Below, in pieces: positions 43,908 to 54,221 of a DNA stretch of 64,000 nt. Each line of letters opens with the position of its first letter. The stretch's first letter is position 1. Both the position numbers and the translations under genes were made by a program. Under the pieces are notes generated by a model. That model saw only the letters and a list, made by a program, of their open reading frames with translations, was not told the origin of the DNA and did no database searches. Source of the DNA: Pseudomonas oryzicola. GTDB lineage: Bacteria; Pseudomonadota; Gammaproteobacteria; Pseudomonadales; Pseudomonadaceae. The stretch covers positions 62,001 through 126,000 of the forward strand of contig NZ_JABWRZ020000002.1 in assembly GCF_014269185.2 (NCBI RefSeq), given 5' to 3'.

Positions 43908-46268
43908 TCAGAAGGTCTGGCCCAGAGAGAATTGGAACACCTGCGTGTCGGCATCGTCCGGCTTCTTGACCGGCATCGCCAGGCTGAAGCTCAACGGGCC
44001 CAGTGCAGTAATCCAGGTCACGCCCAGGCCGACCGAGCTGGCCATGCCCGAGAACCCGACCTTCTCGCAATCAGGCTGGTTGCCGCAATTGGTGTCGAAC
44101 ACGTTACCCACGTCCCAGAACACGGAGGTGCGCAGCGAACGCTGGTCCTTGACGAACGGCAACGGGAACAGCAGCTCGACGCCGCCTTGCACCAGCACGT
44201 TACCACCGAACGGCAACGGATCCTGGTCCGGGTCGGCGATGGTGCCTGGCTTGCCACCGTTGGCCTCGCCGCGGCTTGGGGTACTGCGTGGGCCCAGGCT
44301 GCTGTCCTTGAAGCCACGGACGGAGTTGAAGCCACCCGCGAAGTAGTTCTCGTAGAACGGCAGGCCGGAAGTGCTGCCGTAACCATCACCATAGCCCAGC
44401 TCGGTGTGCAGGCGCAGGGTGTAGTCGTTGGTAATCGGCTTGAACAGCTGGCCGCGGTAGTCGAGCTTGAAGAACGACAGGTCGCTGCCCGGAATGGTGG
44501 ATTCCAGGGTCAGGCTTTGCGAGTGACCACGGGTGGCCAGCACGCCTTTGTTCAGGGTCGACTCCGACCAGCCGATCGAGGCCTTGAAGTTGAGGAAGCT
44601 GTCGCCTTCCTGTTCGAGGAAGTCGAAGATCTCGTCAACGGTGTACTTGCCGGTCTTGATCTTGTCCTGCTGCACGCTCAGGCCATAGGTCAGGCGCGAG
44701 GTTTCGCTGATCGGGTAGCCCAGGCTGACGCCGGCACCGTAGCTGTCCACCGCATAGCTGGCCACGTCGACATCGAGGTCATCGTAGTCGGTGCTGCGGT
44801 AGAAGGCGTTGTAGCCCAGGCTCACGCCATCGGCGGTGAAGTAGGGATCGACGAAGCCGAAGTTGTAGCGGGTCTGGTATTCCGAACGGGTCAGGCCGAT
44901 CGACACCTTGTTACCGGTACCGAGGAAGTTGCTCTGGCTGATCGAACCACCGAGGATCAGGCCGGCGCTCTGGGCGAAACCGACGCTGGCGGTGATCGAG
45001 CCGGAAGCCTGCTCCTCGACGCTGTAGTTGACGTCGACCTGGTCATCGGTGCCCGGCACCGGCGGGGTCTCGACGTTGACTTCCTTGAAGAAGCCCAGGC
45101 GCTCCAGACGGGTCTTGGACTGGTCGATCAGGTAGGTCGAGGCCCAGCCACCTTCCATCTGGCGCATCTCGCGGCGCAGCACTTCGTCTTCGGTCTTGGT
45201 GTTGCCGCGATAGTTGATGCGGTTGACGTAGGCACGCTTGCCCGGGTCGACCACGAACATGATGTCGACGGTGTGGTCTTCATCGTTCGGCTTCGGCACG
45301 CCGTTGACGTTGGCGAAGGTATAGCCTTCGTTGCCCAGACGACGGGTAATCAGATCGGAAGTGGTGGTCATCACCTTGCGCGAGAATACCTGGCCTGGCT
45401 GCACCAGCAGCAGCGACTTGACCTGGTCTTCCGGCACCTTCAGGTCACCCGACAGCTTGACGTCGCGGACGGTGTACTTCTCGCCTTCGTTGATGTTGAC
45501 GGTGATGTAGACGTGCTTCTTGTCCGGCGTGATGGACACCTGGGTGGAGGCAATGTCCATGTTGATGTAGCCGCGGTCCAGGTAGTAGGAACGCAGGCGT
45601 TCCAGGTCACCGGACAGCTTTTCGCGGGCATACTTGTCGTCGTTCTTGAAGAACGACAACCAGTTGGTGGTCTTCAGCTCGAACAGCTGCGCCAGGGTCT
45701 CGTCGTCGAACACGTTGTTGCCAACGATGTTGATGTGCTGGATAGCGGCGACGGTGCCTTCGTTGATCTTGATCTTCAGCGCCACCCGGTTGCGCGGCTG
45801 CGGCACCACCTCGGCGTCGACTTCGGCCGAATAGCGGCCCTGGGCCACGTACTGACGCTGCAGCTCGTTACGCACGCCTTCGAGAGTGGCTCGCTGGAAG
45901 ATCTCGCCTTCGGCCAGGCCCGATTGCTTCAGGCCCTTCATCAGGTCTTCGGTGCTGATCGCCTTGTTGCCTTCGATCTCGATGCTCGATACCGATGGGC
46001 GTTCAACCACGTTGATGATCAGGACATTGCCATCGCGGTTCAGCTGGATGTCCTGGAAGAAGCCGGTCTTGAACAGGGAACGGGTCGATTCCACCAGGCG
46101 GCGGTCATCGGCCTGGTCGCCGACGTTGAGCGGCAGCGCACCGAACACACTGCCGGCGGAAACCCGCTGCAGGCCGTTGACGCGGATATCGGAGATGGTG
46201 AAGGACTCGGCGTGAACTTCAGCGATCATCAGTGCGGACATGACCGCAGTTAGCAGCAGACGTTTCAT
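43908..46268 (-). CDS. bamA: Outer-membrane assembly factor BamA
   Basis: The 786-residue Omp85 protein inserts beta-barrel proteins into the outer membrane. A signal peptide (MKRLLLTAVMSALMIAEVHA) is followed by five POTRA domains (~21-425), beginning FTISDIRVNGLQRVSAGSVF. The C-terminal barrel contains the conserved VRGF motif (FNSVRGFKDSSLGPRSTP) and ends in an aromatic residue (QFSLGQTF), as barrels do. It is followed by skp. Confidence 0.99.
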   Translation of the reverse strand: MKRLLLTAVMSALMIAEVHAESFTISDIRVNGLQRVSAGSVFGALPLNVGDQADDRRLVESTRSLFKTGFFQDIQLNRDGNVLIINVVERPSVSSIEIEGNKAISTEDLMKGLKQSGLAEGEIFQRATLEGVRNELQRQYVAQGRYSAEVDAEVVPQPRNRVALKIKINEGTVAAIQHINIVGNNVFDDETLAQLFELKTTNWLSFFKNDDKYAREKLSGDLERLRSYYLDRGYINMDIASTQVSITPDKKHVYITVNINEGEKYTVRDVKLSGDLKVPEDQVKSLLLVQPGQVFSRKVMTTTSDLITRRLGNEGYTFANVNGVPKPNDEDHTVDIMFVVDPGKRAYVNRINYRGNTKTEDEVLRREMRQMEGGWASTYLIDQSKTRLERLGFFKEVNVETPPVPGTDDQVDVNYSVEEQASGSITASVGFAQSAGLILGGSISQSNFLGTGNKVSIGLTRSEYQTRYNFGFVDPYFTADGVSLGYNAFYRSTDYDDLDVDVASYAVDSYGAGVSLGYPISETSRLTYGLSVQQDKIKTGKYTVDEIFDFLEQEGDSFLNFKASIGWSESTLNKGVLATRGHSQSLTLESTIPGSDLSFFKLDYRGQLFKPITNDYTLRLHTELGYGDGYGSTSGLPFYENYFAGGFNSVRGFKDSSLGPRSTPSRGEANGGKPGTIADPDQDPLPFGGNVLVQGGVELLFPLPFVKDQRSLRTSVFWDVGNVFDTNCGNQPDCEKVGFSGMASSVGLGVTWITALGPLSFSLAMPVKKPDDADTQVFQFSLGQTF

Positions 46269-46341
46269 GAAGTCCTTTTATTCCAACTGGCAATAAACAA
46301 CCCGCCGCGACAAAACGGCAGGTTCGCAATTGAGCGAAGCT

Positions 46342-47694
46342 TTATAGTCGACCCAGATCGTTGATCAGGGCGAGCAACATCACCCCTATGACCAAACTGA
46401 TACCGATCTGGACCCCCCAACCTTGCACCCGATCCGACAGCGGACGACCGCGCACCCACTCGACCAGGTAAAACAGCAAATGCCCCCCATCCAGAACCGG
46501 GATGGGCAGCAGGTTAAGAACCCCCAGGCTTATGCTCAGGTAGGCCAGGAAATTCAGGAAATCCCCGACGCCGGACTGGGCTGAAGCGCCCGCCACTTTA
46601 GCAATGGTTATCGGTCCGCTCAAGTTTTTTACCGAGAGCTCCCCGAACAGCATTTTCTTCAGCGATTCAAGGGTCAGGACACTCATGCTCCAGGTACGCG
46701 ACAAGCCCTCAGCCACCGCGTCCAGCGGGCCGTAGCTGACTTCGCGGAGCATGCTGGCAGGCCATTCGCCACCTTTTACCCCGGCACCGAGATAGCCCCC
46801 GGCAGCCTTGCCCTCGCCCTTGCGCGCCAGGGTTACCGGCAACTCCAGGGCAGCGCCGTCACGCTCGACACGCACCAGCACCTTGGCTTGCGGGCGGGCG
46901 CGCACGGCGTCGACCACCTGCTGCCACTCGCTCACGGCAATACCGTCGAGGGCCAGCAGCCTGTCGCCGGTTTTCAGGCCGGCGGCAGCAGCCGGCCCTT
47001 TCGGATCGATTTCGGCCAGCACCGGCACGATCGCCGGACGCCAAGGCTGCAGGCCCAGGGACTGGATCGGGTCCGGCTCGTCGGCACCCTTGAGCCAGCT
47101 GTCCAGCTTCACCTGCAGCTGGCGCTCGGCAGTGGCGCCCTCGTCGCGCACGCCCACCTGCAAGGTACCGCTCTCGCCCAGGCGACGGACCAGCTGCAGG
47201 TTGACCGCCGCCCAGCCATTGGTCGGCTTGCCATCGATGGAGACGATTTCCTGACCTGCGGTCAGGCCTGCCGATGCTGCCAGGCTGCCCGCTTCGACGG
47301 CGCCGATCACCGGGCGGACCTGCTGGGTACCCAGCATCGCCAACACCCAGAAGAACAGGATTGCCAGCAGGAAGTTGGCAATCGGGCCGGCCGCGACGAT
47401 GGCAATGCGCTGGCGCACGGACTTGCGGTTGAACGAGTGGTCGAGCAGCGCCGGCGGCACCTCGCCCTCGCGCTCGTCGAGCATCTTGACGTAGCCACCC
47501 AGCGGAATCGCCGCGACCACGAACTCGGTGCCATGGCGGTCATGCCAGCGCAGCAACGGCGTGCCGAAGCCCACCGAGAAACGCAGCACCTTGACCCCAC
47601 AGCGACGCGCCACCCAGAAGTGGCCGAATTCATGGAAGGTGACCAGCACCCCCAAGGCCACGAGGGTGCCGATAATCATGTAGAGCGCTGTCAT
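46342..47694 (-). CDS. rseP: Site-2 intramembrane metalloprotease RseP (MucP)
   Basis: The 450-residue protease cleaves the anti-sigma factor (MucA/RseA) after regulated proteolysis, releasing the envelope-stress sigma factor. The zinc motif HEFGH is at residues 21-25 in the first membrane helix. Two PDZ domains follow (~110-290). LDGGH near the C-terminus supplies the third zinc ligand, with at least three more membrane helices. The start at 47694 gives GGAG a six-base spacer; the Met two codons earlier has none. Confidence 0.97.
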   Translation of the reverse strand: MTALYMIIGTLVALGVLVTFHEFGHFWVARRCGVKVLRFSVGFGTPLLRWHDRHGTEFVVAAIPLGGYVKMLDEREGEVPPALLDHSFNRKSVRQRIAIVAAGPIANFLLAILFFWVLAMLGTQQVRPVIGAVEAGSLAASAGLTAGQEIVSIDGKPTNGWAAVNLQLVRRLGESGTLQVGVRDEGATAERQLQVKLDSWLKGADEPDPIQSLGLQPWRPAIVPVLAEIDPKGPAAAAGLKTGDRLLALDGIAVSEWQQVVDAVRARPQAKVLVRVERDGAALELPVTLARKGEGKAAGGYLGAGVKGGEWPASMLREVSYGPLDAVAEGLSRTWSMSVLTLESLKKMLFGELSVKNLSGPITIAKVAGASAQSGVGDFLNFLAYLSISLGVLNLLPIPVLDGGHLLFYLVEWVRGRPLSDRVQGWGVQIGISLVIGVMLLALINDLGRL

Positions 47695-47765
47695 ATCCAT
47701 CTCCGAATGATGTTCAGCGGGCCGGCGTCATGCCCAGCCCCCTCATGAACCGTGGCGGGCCTGCA

Positions 47766-48956
47766 TCAGCGACCGTGGCGCCTCAGCCATTCACGGGAAA
47801 GCTCCCGGGCACGCTGGTCGGCGGCGAACACCGCGTCCAGCGACGGCAGCGGCACGACGGACTCCTGAGCGAGCACCTGTTCGATCATACGCGCGATCTC
47901 CGGGAAGCGGATACGCCGTTGGAGAAATGCCTCGACCGCGACTTCGTTGGCGGCATTGAGCACGGCCGGCGCGCTGTTGCCAGCCTCGGCAGCCTGCCGC
48001 GCCAGGCGCAGGCAAGGGAAGCGCTGTTCGTCGGGTGCCTGGAAATCCAGACGGGCGATGGCGAACAGGTCCAGCGGGGCCACCCCGGAATCGATCCGTT
48101 CGGGCCAGGCCAGGGCGTTGGCGATCGGCGTGCGCATGTCCGGGTTACCCAACTGCGCCAGCACCGAACCATCAACGTAGTCCACCAGGGAGTGGATCAC
48201 GCTTTGCGGATGCACCACCACCTCGACCTTGGCCGGTGCCGCATCGAACAACCAGCAAGCCTCGATCAGTTCCAGGCCCTTGTTCATCATGCTGGCGGAA
48301 TCCACCGAAATCTTGCGCCCCATGGACCAGTTGGGGTGCGCGCAAGCCTGCTCCGGGGTGACGTCGAGCAATGCCTCGACGGGCGTCTCGCGGAACGGGC
48401 CACCGGAAGCGGTCAGCAGGATCCGGCGTACGCCTACGGCATGCAGGCCACGTGCATAGTCGCCGGGCATGCACTGGAAGATCGCATTGTGCTCGCTGTC
48501 GATCGGCAGCAACACAGCGCCGCTGCGCCGCACCGCGTCCATGAACAGCGCACCGGACATCACCAGCGCCTCCTTGTTGGCCAGCAGCACCTTCTTGCCC
48601 GCCTCGACCGCGGCGAGGGTGGGACGCAAGCCGGCAGCACCGACGATGGCTGCCATCACGGCGTCGACCTCCGGCGCGCAAGCCACCTGGCACAACCCGG
48701 CTTCGCCTTCCAGCACTTCGGTGGCGCAGCCCGCCGCAGCCAGGCCTTCGCGCAGACGGACGGCCGCCTCGGCCACCGGCACCACGGCAAACGCCGGGCG
48801 ATGGCGCAAACACAGGGCGAGCAATTCGTCGATACGCGAATAGCCGCTCAGGGCGAACACCTGGTAGCGGTCGGGATGGCGTGCGATGACATCCAGCGTG
48901 CTCAGGCCGATGGAACCGGTGGCCCCGAGCACGGTAATGCGCTGCGGACGGCTCAC
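47766..48956 (-). CDS. dxr: 1-deoxy-D-xylulose 5-phosphate reductoisomerase
   Basis: The 396-residue enzyme makes methylerythritol phosphate, the committed step of the MEP isoprenoid pathway that also uses IspD and IspF encoded in this window. The NADPH loop [13 protein letters not shown] is at residues ~11-23. [25 protein letters not shown] and [19 protein letters not shown] give the metal and substrate sites. The GTG start at 48956 overlaps the cdsA stop (GTGA) and matches the family start; Met codons further upstream lie within cdsA. Confidence 0.97.
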   Translation of the reverse strand: MSRPQRITVLGATGSIGLSTLDVIARHPDRYQVFALSGYSRIDELLALCLRHRPAFAVVPVAEAAVRLREGLAAAGCATEVLEGEAGLCQVACAPEVDAVMAAIVGAAGLRPTLAAVEAGKKVLLANKEALVMSGALFMDAVRRSGAVLLPIDSEHNAIFQCMPGDYARGLHAVGVRRILLTASGGPFRETPVEALLDVTPEQACAHPNWSMGRKISVDSASMMNKGLELIEACWLFDAAPAKVEVVVHPQSVIHSLVDYVDGSVLAQLGNPDMRTPIANALAWPERIDSGVAPLDLFAIARLDFQAPDEQRFPCLRLARQAAEAGNSAPAVLNAANEVAVEAFLQRRIRFPEIARMIEQVLAQESVVPLPSLDAVFAADQRARELSREWLRRHGR

Positions 48957-49768
48957 ATCACACCCCATTCCGCTGCCCACAACAGCACGGCGAAAATCGG
49001 GATGGCAGCCGTCAGGCTGTCGATGCGGTCCAGCACCCCGCCATGACCGGGCAGCAGGTTGCTGCTGTCCTTGATGCCGGAGCGGCGCTTGAACATGCTT
49101 TCGGTCAGGTCACCAACCACCGACGACATGACCACCAGCGCGGCACCCAACAGGCCCAGCAGGATCTGACCGAAGCTCCAGTCGCGGCTGATACCGACCA
49201 CCGCCGTGATCACCAGGCTGACCGCCAGGCCGCCATACACGCCTTCCCAACTTTTGCCCGGGCTGACCTGCGGGGCCAGCTTGCGCTTGCCGAAGGCACG
49301 ACCGGAGAAATACGCACCGATATCGGCGGCCCATACCAGCACCATGACCGACAGGATCAGCCAGTTACCCAGTGACCAGTGCTTGAGCAGCACCAGCCCC
49401 TGCCAGGCCGGCAGCAGCACCAGCAGGCCGATCAGCAGCCGGCAGGCGGCACTGGCCCACAGCTCGCTGCTGCGCGGATAGGTCAGCACCAGCCAGGTAG
49501 CCAGCCCCCACCAGATCACCGCAGCGCCGAGCACCCACGGCGCCAGCTCGGGAAGGATGTATAGCAGCATCAGCGCCCCGGCCACCACCACGGCATAGGC
49601 GATGCGCAGCGGCTGGGCCATCAGCCCGGCCAGGCGTGCCCACTCCCAGGCGCCGAGGGTTACCACAAAGCCGATGAACAGGGCGAAATCCCCGCCATTG
49701 AGCAGGAAGAAGCCACCCAGCGCGATCGGCAGCAGGATCAGCGCGGTAATGATGCGTTGTTTAAGCAT
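48953..49768 (-). CDS. cdsA: Phosphatidate cytidylyltransferase CdsA
   Basis: The 271-residue integral membrane enzyme makes CDP-diacylglycerol for phospholipid synthesis. About eight hydrophobic helices are visible. The C-terminal signature [37 protein letters not shown] is the CDP-DAG synthase motif, with metal-binding Asp residues. The start shares a base with the uppS stop (TAATG). Confidence 0.98.
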   Translation of the reverse strand: MLKQRIITALILLPIALGGFFLLNGGDFALFIGFVVTLGAWEWARLAGLMAQPLRIAYAVVVAGALMLLYILPELAPWVLGAAVIWWGLATWLVLTYPRSSELWASAACRLLIGLLVLLPAWQGLVLLKHWSLGNWLILSVMVLVWAADIGAYFSGRAFGKRKLAPQVSPGKSWEGVYGGLAVSLVITAVVGISRDWSFGQILLGLLGAALVVMSSVVGDLTESMFKRRSGIKDSSNLLPGHGGVLDRIDSLTAAIPIFAVLLWAAEWGVM

Positions 49769-50523
49769 TAAGCACGAGCTCCAGCCTCGACCTGCTCGCT
49801 GGTCTTCCCGAAGCGGCGCTGGCGCGAAGCGAAATCGGCCAGGGCATTGCGCATGGCCTCGTGTTTGAAGTCCGGCCAGTACAGGTCGGAGAAATACAAC
49901 TCGGCGTAGGCCAGCTGCCACAGCAGGAAGTTGCTGATGCGGTGCTCACCACCGGTGCGGATGCACAAGTCCGGCAGCGGCAGCTCGCCGGTTGCCAGGC
50001 AGGCTTGCAGCAGGCCTGGGGTGATGTCCTCCGGGCGCAGGTGCCCGGCTTGCACTTCCCGCGCCAGCCGTTGGGCGGCCTGGGCGATGTCCCACTGGCC
50101 ACCATAATTGGCCGCGATCTGCAGGATGAAACGGTTGTTGCCGGCGGTCAGTGCCTCGGCCTCGCGCATGGCAGCCTGCAGCTCCGGATGGAAACGTGAA
50201 CGGTCACCAATGATACGCAGGCTGATGTTGTTCTCGTTCAGCCGCCTGGCCTCGCGACGCAGGGCCGAGAAGAACAGCTCCATCAGCGCACCGACCTCTT
50301 CGGCGGGGCGCTGCCAGTTCTCGCTGGAGAACGCGAACAGGGTCAGCACCTCGACCCCGGATTCGGCACACACTTCGATGACCGCGCGAACGGCGTCGAC
50401 ACCCGCCTTGTGCCCGGCAACGCCGGGCAGCAGGCGCTTTTTCGCCCAGCGGTTGTTGCCATCCATGATGATCGCGACATGACGCGGCACCGAGGACGGC
50501 ACCGCTGGCTTGGTCTTTTCCAT
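49768..50523 (-). CDS. uppS: Undecaprenyl diphosphate synthase
   Basis: The 251-residue cis-prenyltransferase makes the C55 lipid carrier for peptidoglycan and LPS. Catalytic Asp21 is in VAIIMDGNNRWAKKR. FAFSSENWQRP and the C-terminal PDLCIRTGGEHRISNFLLWQLAYAELYF are family signatures. It follows frr by 15 bases. Confidence 0.99.
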   Translation of the reverse strand: MEKTKPAVPSSVPRHVAIIMDGNNRWAKKRLLPGVAGHKAGVDAVRAVIEVCAESGVEVLTLFAFSSENWQRPAEEVGALMELFFSALRREARRLNENNISLRIIGDRSRFHPELQAAMREAEALTAGNNRFILQIAANYGGQWDIAQAAQRLAREVQAGHLRPEDITPGLLQACLATGELPLPDLCIRTGGEHRISNFLLWQLAYAELYFSDLYWPDFKHEAMRNALADFASRQRRFGKTSEQVEAGARA

Positions 50524-50538
50524 TAAAAAACCCCGGCC

Positions 50539-51096
50539 TTAGACGGCCATCAGGTCCTTTTCCTTGGCTTTGAAGGCGGCATCGACTTCGGCAACGAACT
50601 TGTCGGTCAGCTTCTGGATCTCGTCAGCAGCGCGACGCTCTTCGTCTTCGCTGATTTCCTTGTCCTTGGTCAGCTTTTTCAGCTCGGCCAGGGCATCGCG
50701 GCGCACGTTGCGCACAGCGACCTTGGCATCCTCGGCAACGCCGCTGGCCTGCTTGGTGTAGCCCTTGCGGGTCTCCTCGGTCAGGGCCGGCATCGGTACA
50801 CGGATGGTGGTGCCGGCGCTGGACGGGTTCAGGCCCAGGTCGGAGGTGAGGATGGCCTTCTCGATGGCAGCGCTGAGGTTCTTGTCGTGGGCGACGATCT
50901 TCAGGGTGCGGGCATCTTCGACGGTGATCGCAGCCACCTGGTTCAGCGGCATCTCGCTGCCCCAGGCCGGGACCTTGACGCTATCCAGAATGCTCGGGTG
51001 AGCGCGACCGGTGCGGATTGCCGCCAGGTTGCGACCCAGGGCCTCGAGGGACTTGGTCATGCGCTCCTGCGCGTCTTTCTTGATGTCGTTGATCAT
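50539..51096 (-). CDS. frr: Ribosome recycling factor
   Basis: The 185-residue tRNA-shaped protein splits post-termination ribosomes together with [40 protein letters not shown] is the typical start, and [27 protein letters not shown] is the conserved second half. Its start overlaps the pyrH stop (ATGA). Confidence 0.99.
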   Translation of the reverse strand: MINDIKKDAQERMTKSLEALGRNLAAIRTGRAHPSILDSVKVPAWGSEMPLNQVAAITVEDARTLKIVAHDKNLSAAIEKAILTSDLGLNPSSAGTTIRVPMPALTEETRKGYTKQASGVAEDAKVAVRNVRRDALAELKKLTKDKEISEDEERRAADEIQKLTDKFVAEVDAAFKAKEKDLMAV

Positions 51097-51836
51097 GCTT
51101 GGCCTTCCTCGATCAGAGTACCTTCAGCGCCACCCACCACGATGTTCAGCAGGGCGCCAGGCTTGTTCATGTTGAATACCCGCAATGGCATCTTGTGGTC
51201 ACGGCACAGGCAGATTGCGGTCAGGTCCATCACGCCCAGCTTGCGATCCAGCACCTCATCGTAGGTCAGGTGCTCGAACTTCTCGGCATGCGGGTCCTTG
51301 AATGGATCGGCAGTGTACACACCATCGACCTTGGTCGCCTTCAGCACCACGTCGGCATCGATTTCGATGGCGCGCAGGCAGGCCGCGGAGTCGGTGGTGA
51401 AGAACGGGTTGCCGGTACCGGCGGAGAAAATTACCACATCCCCGGAGTTGAGGTGGCGAATAGCTTTGCGACGATCGTAATGATCGGTGACACCGACCAT
51501 GGAAATGGCCGACATGACCAGGGCCGGGATGTTCGAGCGCTCCAGCGCATCGCGCATGGCCAGGCCGTTCATCACGGTGGCCAGCATGCCCATGTGGTCA
51601 CCGGTGACACGGTCCATGCCGGCTGCGCTGAGCGCGGCGCCGCGGAACAGGTTGCCACCACCGATCACCAGGCCAACCTGGACACCGATCCCTACCAGCT
51701 GGCCAACTTCGAGGGCCATGCGATCCAGCACCTTCGGGTCGATCCCGAAGTCTTCCGAGCCCATCAGGGCCTCGCCGCTAAGTTTGAGCAAAATGCGTTT
51801 ATAGCGAGGTTGGCGACCACTCACCTGCTGAGCCAT
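51093..51836 (-). CDS. pyrH: UMP kinase
   Basis: The 247-residue hexameric kinase phosphorylates UMP to [63 protein letters not shown] and [15 protein letters not shown] are the amino acid kinase-family landmarks. AGGAGAG precedes the start. A promoter between tsf and pyrH is likely, because a terminator follows tsf. Confidence 0.99.
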   Translation of the reverse strand: MAQQVSGRQPRYKRILLKLSGEALMGSEDFGIDPKVLDRMALEVGQLVGIGVQVGLVIGGGNLFRGAALSAAGMDRVTGDHMGMLATVMNGLAMRDALERSNIPALVMSAISMVGVTDHYDRRKAIRHLNSGDVVIFSAGTGNPFFTTDSAACLRAIEIDADVVLKATKVDGVYTADPFKDPHAEKFEHLTYDEVLDRKLGVMDLTAICLCRDHKMPLRVFNMNKPGALLNIVVGGAEGTLIEEGQA

Positions 51837-51959
51837 TGCGAGTCTCTCCTGCGGCGTACTTTTAGAAAATTCGTGCGGGCTGTTTTCAGCCTGCTAACTG
51901 TAGCGTGGCACCGCTTCGGTGCCAGCGAAGAGGAAGTCGGATAAACCCCTCTCCGTTTT

Positions 51960-51996
51960 GACAAAGAGGCTGCGCGCGTGAGCGGGCAGCCTCTTT
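51960..51996 (-). terminator. Terminator downstream of tsf
   Basis: An 11-pair stem (AAAGAGGCTGC with GCAGCCTCTTT, 12-base loop) lies 22 bases after the tsf stop. The U-tract is short (the stem ends in TTT, then GTC), but no other terminator is seen before pyrH. Confidence 0.7.
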
Positions 51997-52017
51997 GGGG
52001 CGACAGACGGGGCTGTC

Positions 52018-52881
52018 TTACTGCTTGGCAGCAGCGACCTGAGCGGCAACTTCTTCAGCGAAGTTGTCGACTGGCTTCTCGATGCCTTCGCCGACCTTGA
52101 AGTAGGTGAAGGAAACGATTTCAGCACCGGCTTTCTTGGCCAGCTCGCCAACCTTGACTTCCGGGTTCATGACGAATGCCTGCTCGACCAGCGAGGCTTC
52201 GGCCAGGAACTTCGAGATACGACCCTTGATCATGTTCTCGACGATGTTTTCCGGCTTGCCGGCGATCTTGTCAGCGTTCAGCTGCAGGAATACGCCCTTC
52301 TCGCGCTCGATGGCTTCGGCCGAAACTTCCGACGGCAGCAGGAACTCAGGGTTCGAAGCTGCAACGTGCATGGCGATGTTCTTGGCCAGTTCGACGTCGC
52401 CGCCTTTCAGGACAACGGCAGCGCCGATCTTGTTGCCGTGCAGGTAGGCACCGACCACGTCACCTTCAACGCGCACCAGGCGACGGATGTTGACGTTTTC
52501 GCCGCACTTGGCAACCAGGGCTTCACGCGCAGCTTCACGCGAAGCGATCAGCGGAGCAGCGTCGGTCAGCTTCTGAGCGAAGGCTTCTTCGAGGCTGTCG
52601 GTAACGAAGTTCTTGAAGTCGTCTTGCAGGGCCAGGAAGTCGGTCTGCGAGTTCACTTCCAGCAGGACGGCGGATTTACCGTCGGTCTTGACGGCGATAG
52701 CGCCTTCAGCAGCGACGTTGCCAGCCTTCTTGGCGGCTTTGATGGCGCCCGAGGCACGCATGTCGTCAATGGCTTTCTCGATGTCGCCGCCGGCCTTTTC
52801 CAGGGCCTTCTTGCAATCCATCATGCCTTCGCCGGTACGCTCGCGCAGTTCTTTGACCAGCGCTGCAGTAATTGCTGCCAT
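52018..52881 (-). CDS. tsf: Elongation factor Ts
   Basis: The 287-residue guanine-nucleotide exchange factor reloads EF-Tu. The N-terminal UBA-like domain (ITAALVKELRERTGEGMMDCKKALEKAGGD) contains the conserved TGxGMMDCKKAL. The core has VLLEVNSQTDFLA, including the TDF contact motif. The length is typical for pseudomonads. It is paired with rpsB across a hairpin. Confidence 0.99.
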   Translation of the reverse strand: MAAITAALVKELRERTGEGMMDCKKALEKAGGDIEKAIDDMRASGAIKAAKKAGNVAAEGAIAVKTDGKSAVLLEVNSQTDFLALQDDFKNFVTDSLEEAFAQKLTDAAPLIASREAAREALVAKCGENVNIRRLVRVEGDVVGAYLHGNKIGAAVVLKGGDVELAKNIAMHVAASNPEFLLPSEVSAEAIEREKGVFLQLNADKIAGKPENIVENMIKGRISKFLAEASLVEQAFVMNPEVKVGELAKKAGAEIVSFTYFKVGEGIEKPVDNFAEEVAAQVAAAKQ

Positions 52882-53012
52882 TTCAAAATCCTCTTGGAAA
52901 GTTTTTCAACCATTCCACCCGTAGATCACGGGCGTTCAATTCTGCAAATCCACTGTGTTTATCTCAGCAGGGCCCATGATGCGGGGCCGATGCTGACAGC
53001 AGGATTTCAAGG

Positions 53013-53042
53013 TGGCAAAAAGGGGGCAGAGCCCCCTTTTTG
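53013..53042 (-). terminator. Attenuator/terminator between rpsB and tsf
   Basis: An 11-pair stem (AAAAAGGGGGC with GCCCCCTTTTT, three-base loop) lies in the 187-base gap between the genes. Its T-rich end suggests partial termination. A transcription attenuator in this gap is known from other gammaproteobacteria and would lower tsf relative to rpsB. Confidence 0.85.
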
Positions 53043-53068
53043 CGTGCCAAGTCGACGCTAGCGTCTAA

Positions 53069-53806
53069 TTACTCGGCAGCAGGTGCAGCCGCTTCTTCAG
53101 CGTAAACTTCGGTGCCGCCGGCAACGTTGTTGCGGCCGCGGATGACTGCGTCAGCCATCGAAGTCATGTACAGCTCGATAGCGCGGATGGCGTCATCGTT
53201 ACCTGGGATGATGTAGTCAACACCTTCCGGGCTGCTGTTGGTATCGACAACGCCGATAACCGGGATGCCCAGCTTGTTGGCTTCGGTGATCGCGATGCGC
53301 TCGTGATCAACGTCGATAACGAACAGAGCGTCAGGCAGACCGCCCATGTCCTTGATGCCGCCCAGGCTGCGATCCAGTTTTTCCAGGTCGCGGGAACGCA
53401 TCAGGGCTTCTTTCTTGGTCAGCTTGGCGAAAGTGCCGTCTTCGGCCTGGGTTTCCAGGTCGCGCAGACGCTTGATCGAAGCGCGGATGGTCTTGTAGTT
53501 GGTCAGCATGCCGCCCAACCAACGGTGGTCAACGTATGGCGAACCGCAACGAGCAGCTTGCTCGGCGACGATCTTGCCAGCGGAACGCTTGGTGCCGACG
53601 AACAGGATCTTGTTCTTGCCCTGGGCCAGGCGCTCTACGAACGCCAGGGCGTCGTTGAACATCGGCAGGGTTTTTTCCAGGTTGACGATGTGGATCTTGT
53701 TGCGCGCGCCGAAAATGTACTTGCCCATTTTCGGGTTCCAGTAACGGGTCTGGTGGCCGAAGTGCACACCGGCCTTCAGCATATCGCGCATGTTGACTTG
53801 GGACAT
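53069..53806 (-). CDS. rpsB: 30S ribosomal protein S2
   Basis: The 245-residue protein shows [33 protein letters not shown] at the start, which is diagnostic. [18 protein letters not shown] and [33 protein letters not shown] complete the family pattern. An acidic/Ala-rich tail ends the protein. The start at 53806 is preceded by AAGGAA; upstream codons belong to the leader. Confidence 0.99.
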   Translation of the reverse strand: MSQVNMRDMLKAGVHFGHQTRYWNPKMGKYIFGARNKIHIVNLEKTLPMFNDALAFVERLAQGKNKILFVGTKRSAGKIVAEQAARCGSPYVDHRWLGGMLTNYKTIRASIKRLRDLETQAEDGTFAKLTKKEALMRSRDLEKLDRSLGGIKDMGGLPDALFVIDVDHERIAITEANKLGIPVIGVVDTNSSPEGVDYIIPGNDDAIRAIELYMTSMADAVIRGRNNVAGGTEVYAEEAAAPAAE

Positions 53807-54221
53807 GATAGTTCCTTGATAAGTCGGGTTGGGCCTCCACGTATCCCAATGACCAACCCGCGAATTCTGCAACTCGGGGCACCCAGGTCATCGTGTCGAC
53901 ACGTGTGTGGGTTAAGTGCTGACGGGGTCGTCCCCGAAAGCGGCGCATTTTATACCACAGACAGCGACCGAACGGAACCCGGATACTGTCGCGTCCGTCA
54001 GCGGCTTTTGCAGCACCCCGCCAAACAGGCCAGAATGGCCGTATGGAGAGATGGCAGCGTCCACAAGGGTAACGCAATTCCTGTGGGAACTGGCTTGCCG
54101 GCGATGGGCTGCACGGCAGCCCAATTCTCCGATGTTATCCCGACCGATCGGCGCCCTGCTCTGCTAGAATCCGGCCTTTCCCGTTTGTTCGCGCCGCATG
54201 CGGCGCTGTAGAGAGCCTGTA
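53807..54221. other. Divergent rpsB-map intergenic region with the long rpsB leader
   Basis: This 415-base gap has no credible gene. On its left half, the minus strand gives an rpsB leader of about 135 bases, which in related bacteria binds S2 for autoregulation; inverted segments such as GGGGACGACCCC are visible here. At 54080-54122 lies a single copy of a Pseudomonas repeat-like sequence (CTGTGGGAACTGGCTTGCCG). For map, TAGAAT at 54165-54170 may be a -10 box. Confidence 0.55.
53949..53978 (-). promoter_or_regulatory. Predicted rpsB promoter
   Basis: TTCCGT (53973-53978) and TATAAA (53949-53954) are 18 bases apart on the minus strand. They lie about 140 bases before the rpsB start, giving a long leader. 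Confidence 0.6.

Noticed and set aside
54080..54122. Single repeat-like sequence in the rpsB-map gap as a REP pair
   Set aside because: Only one copy with a degraded palindrome is present, so it is noted in the intergenic entry but not called as an element.
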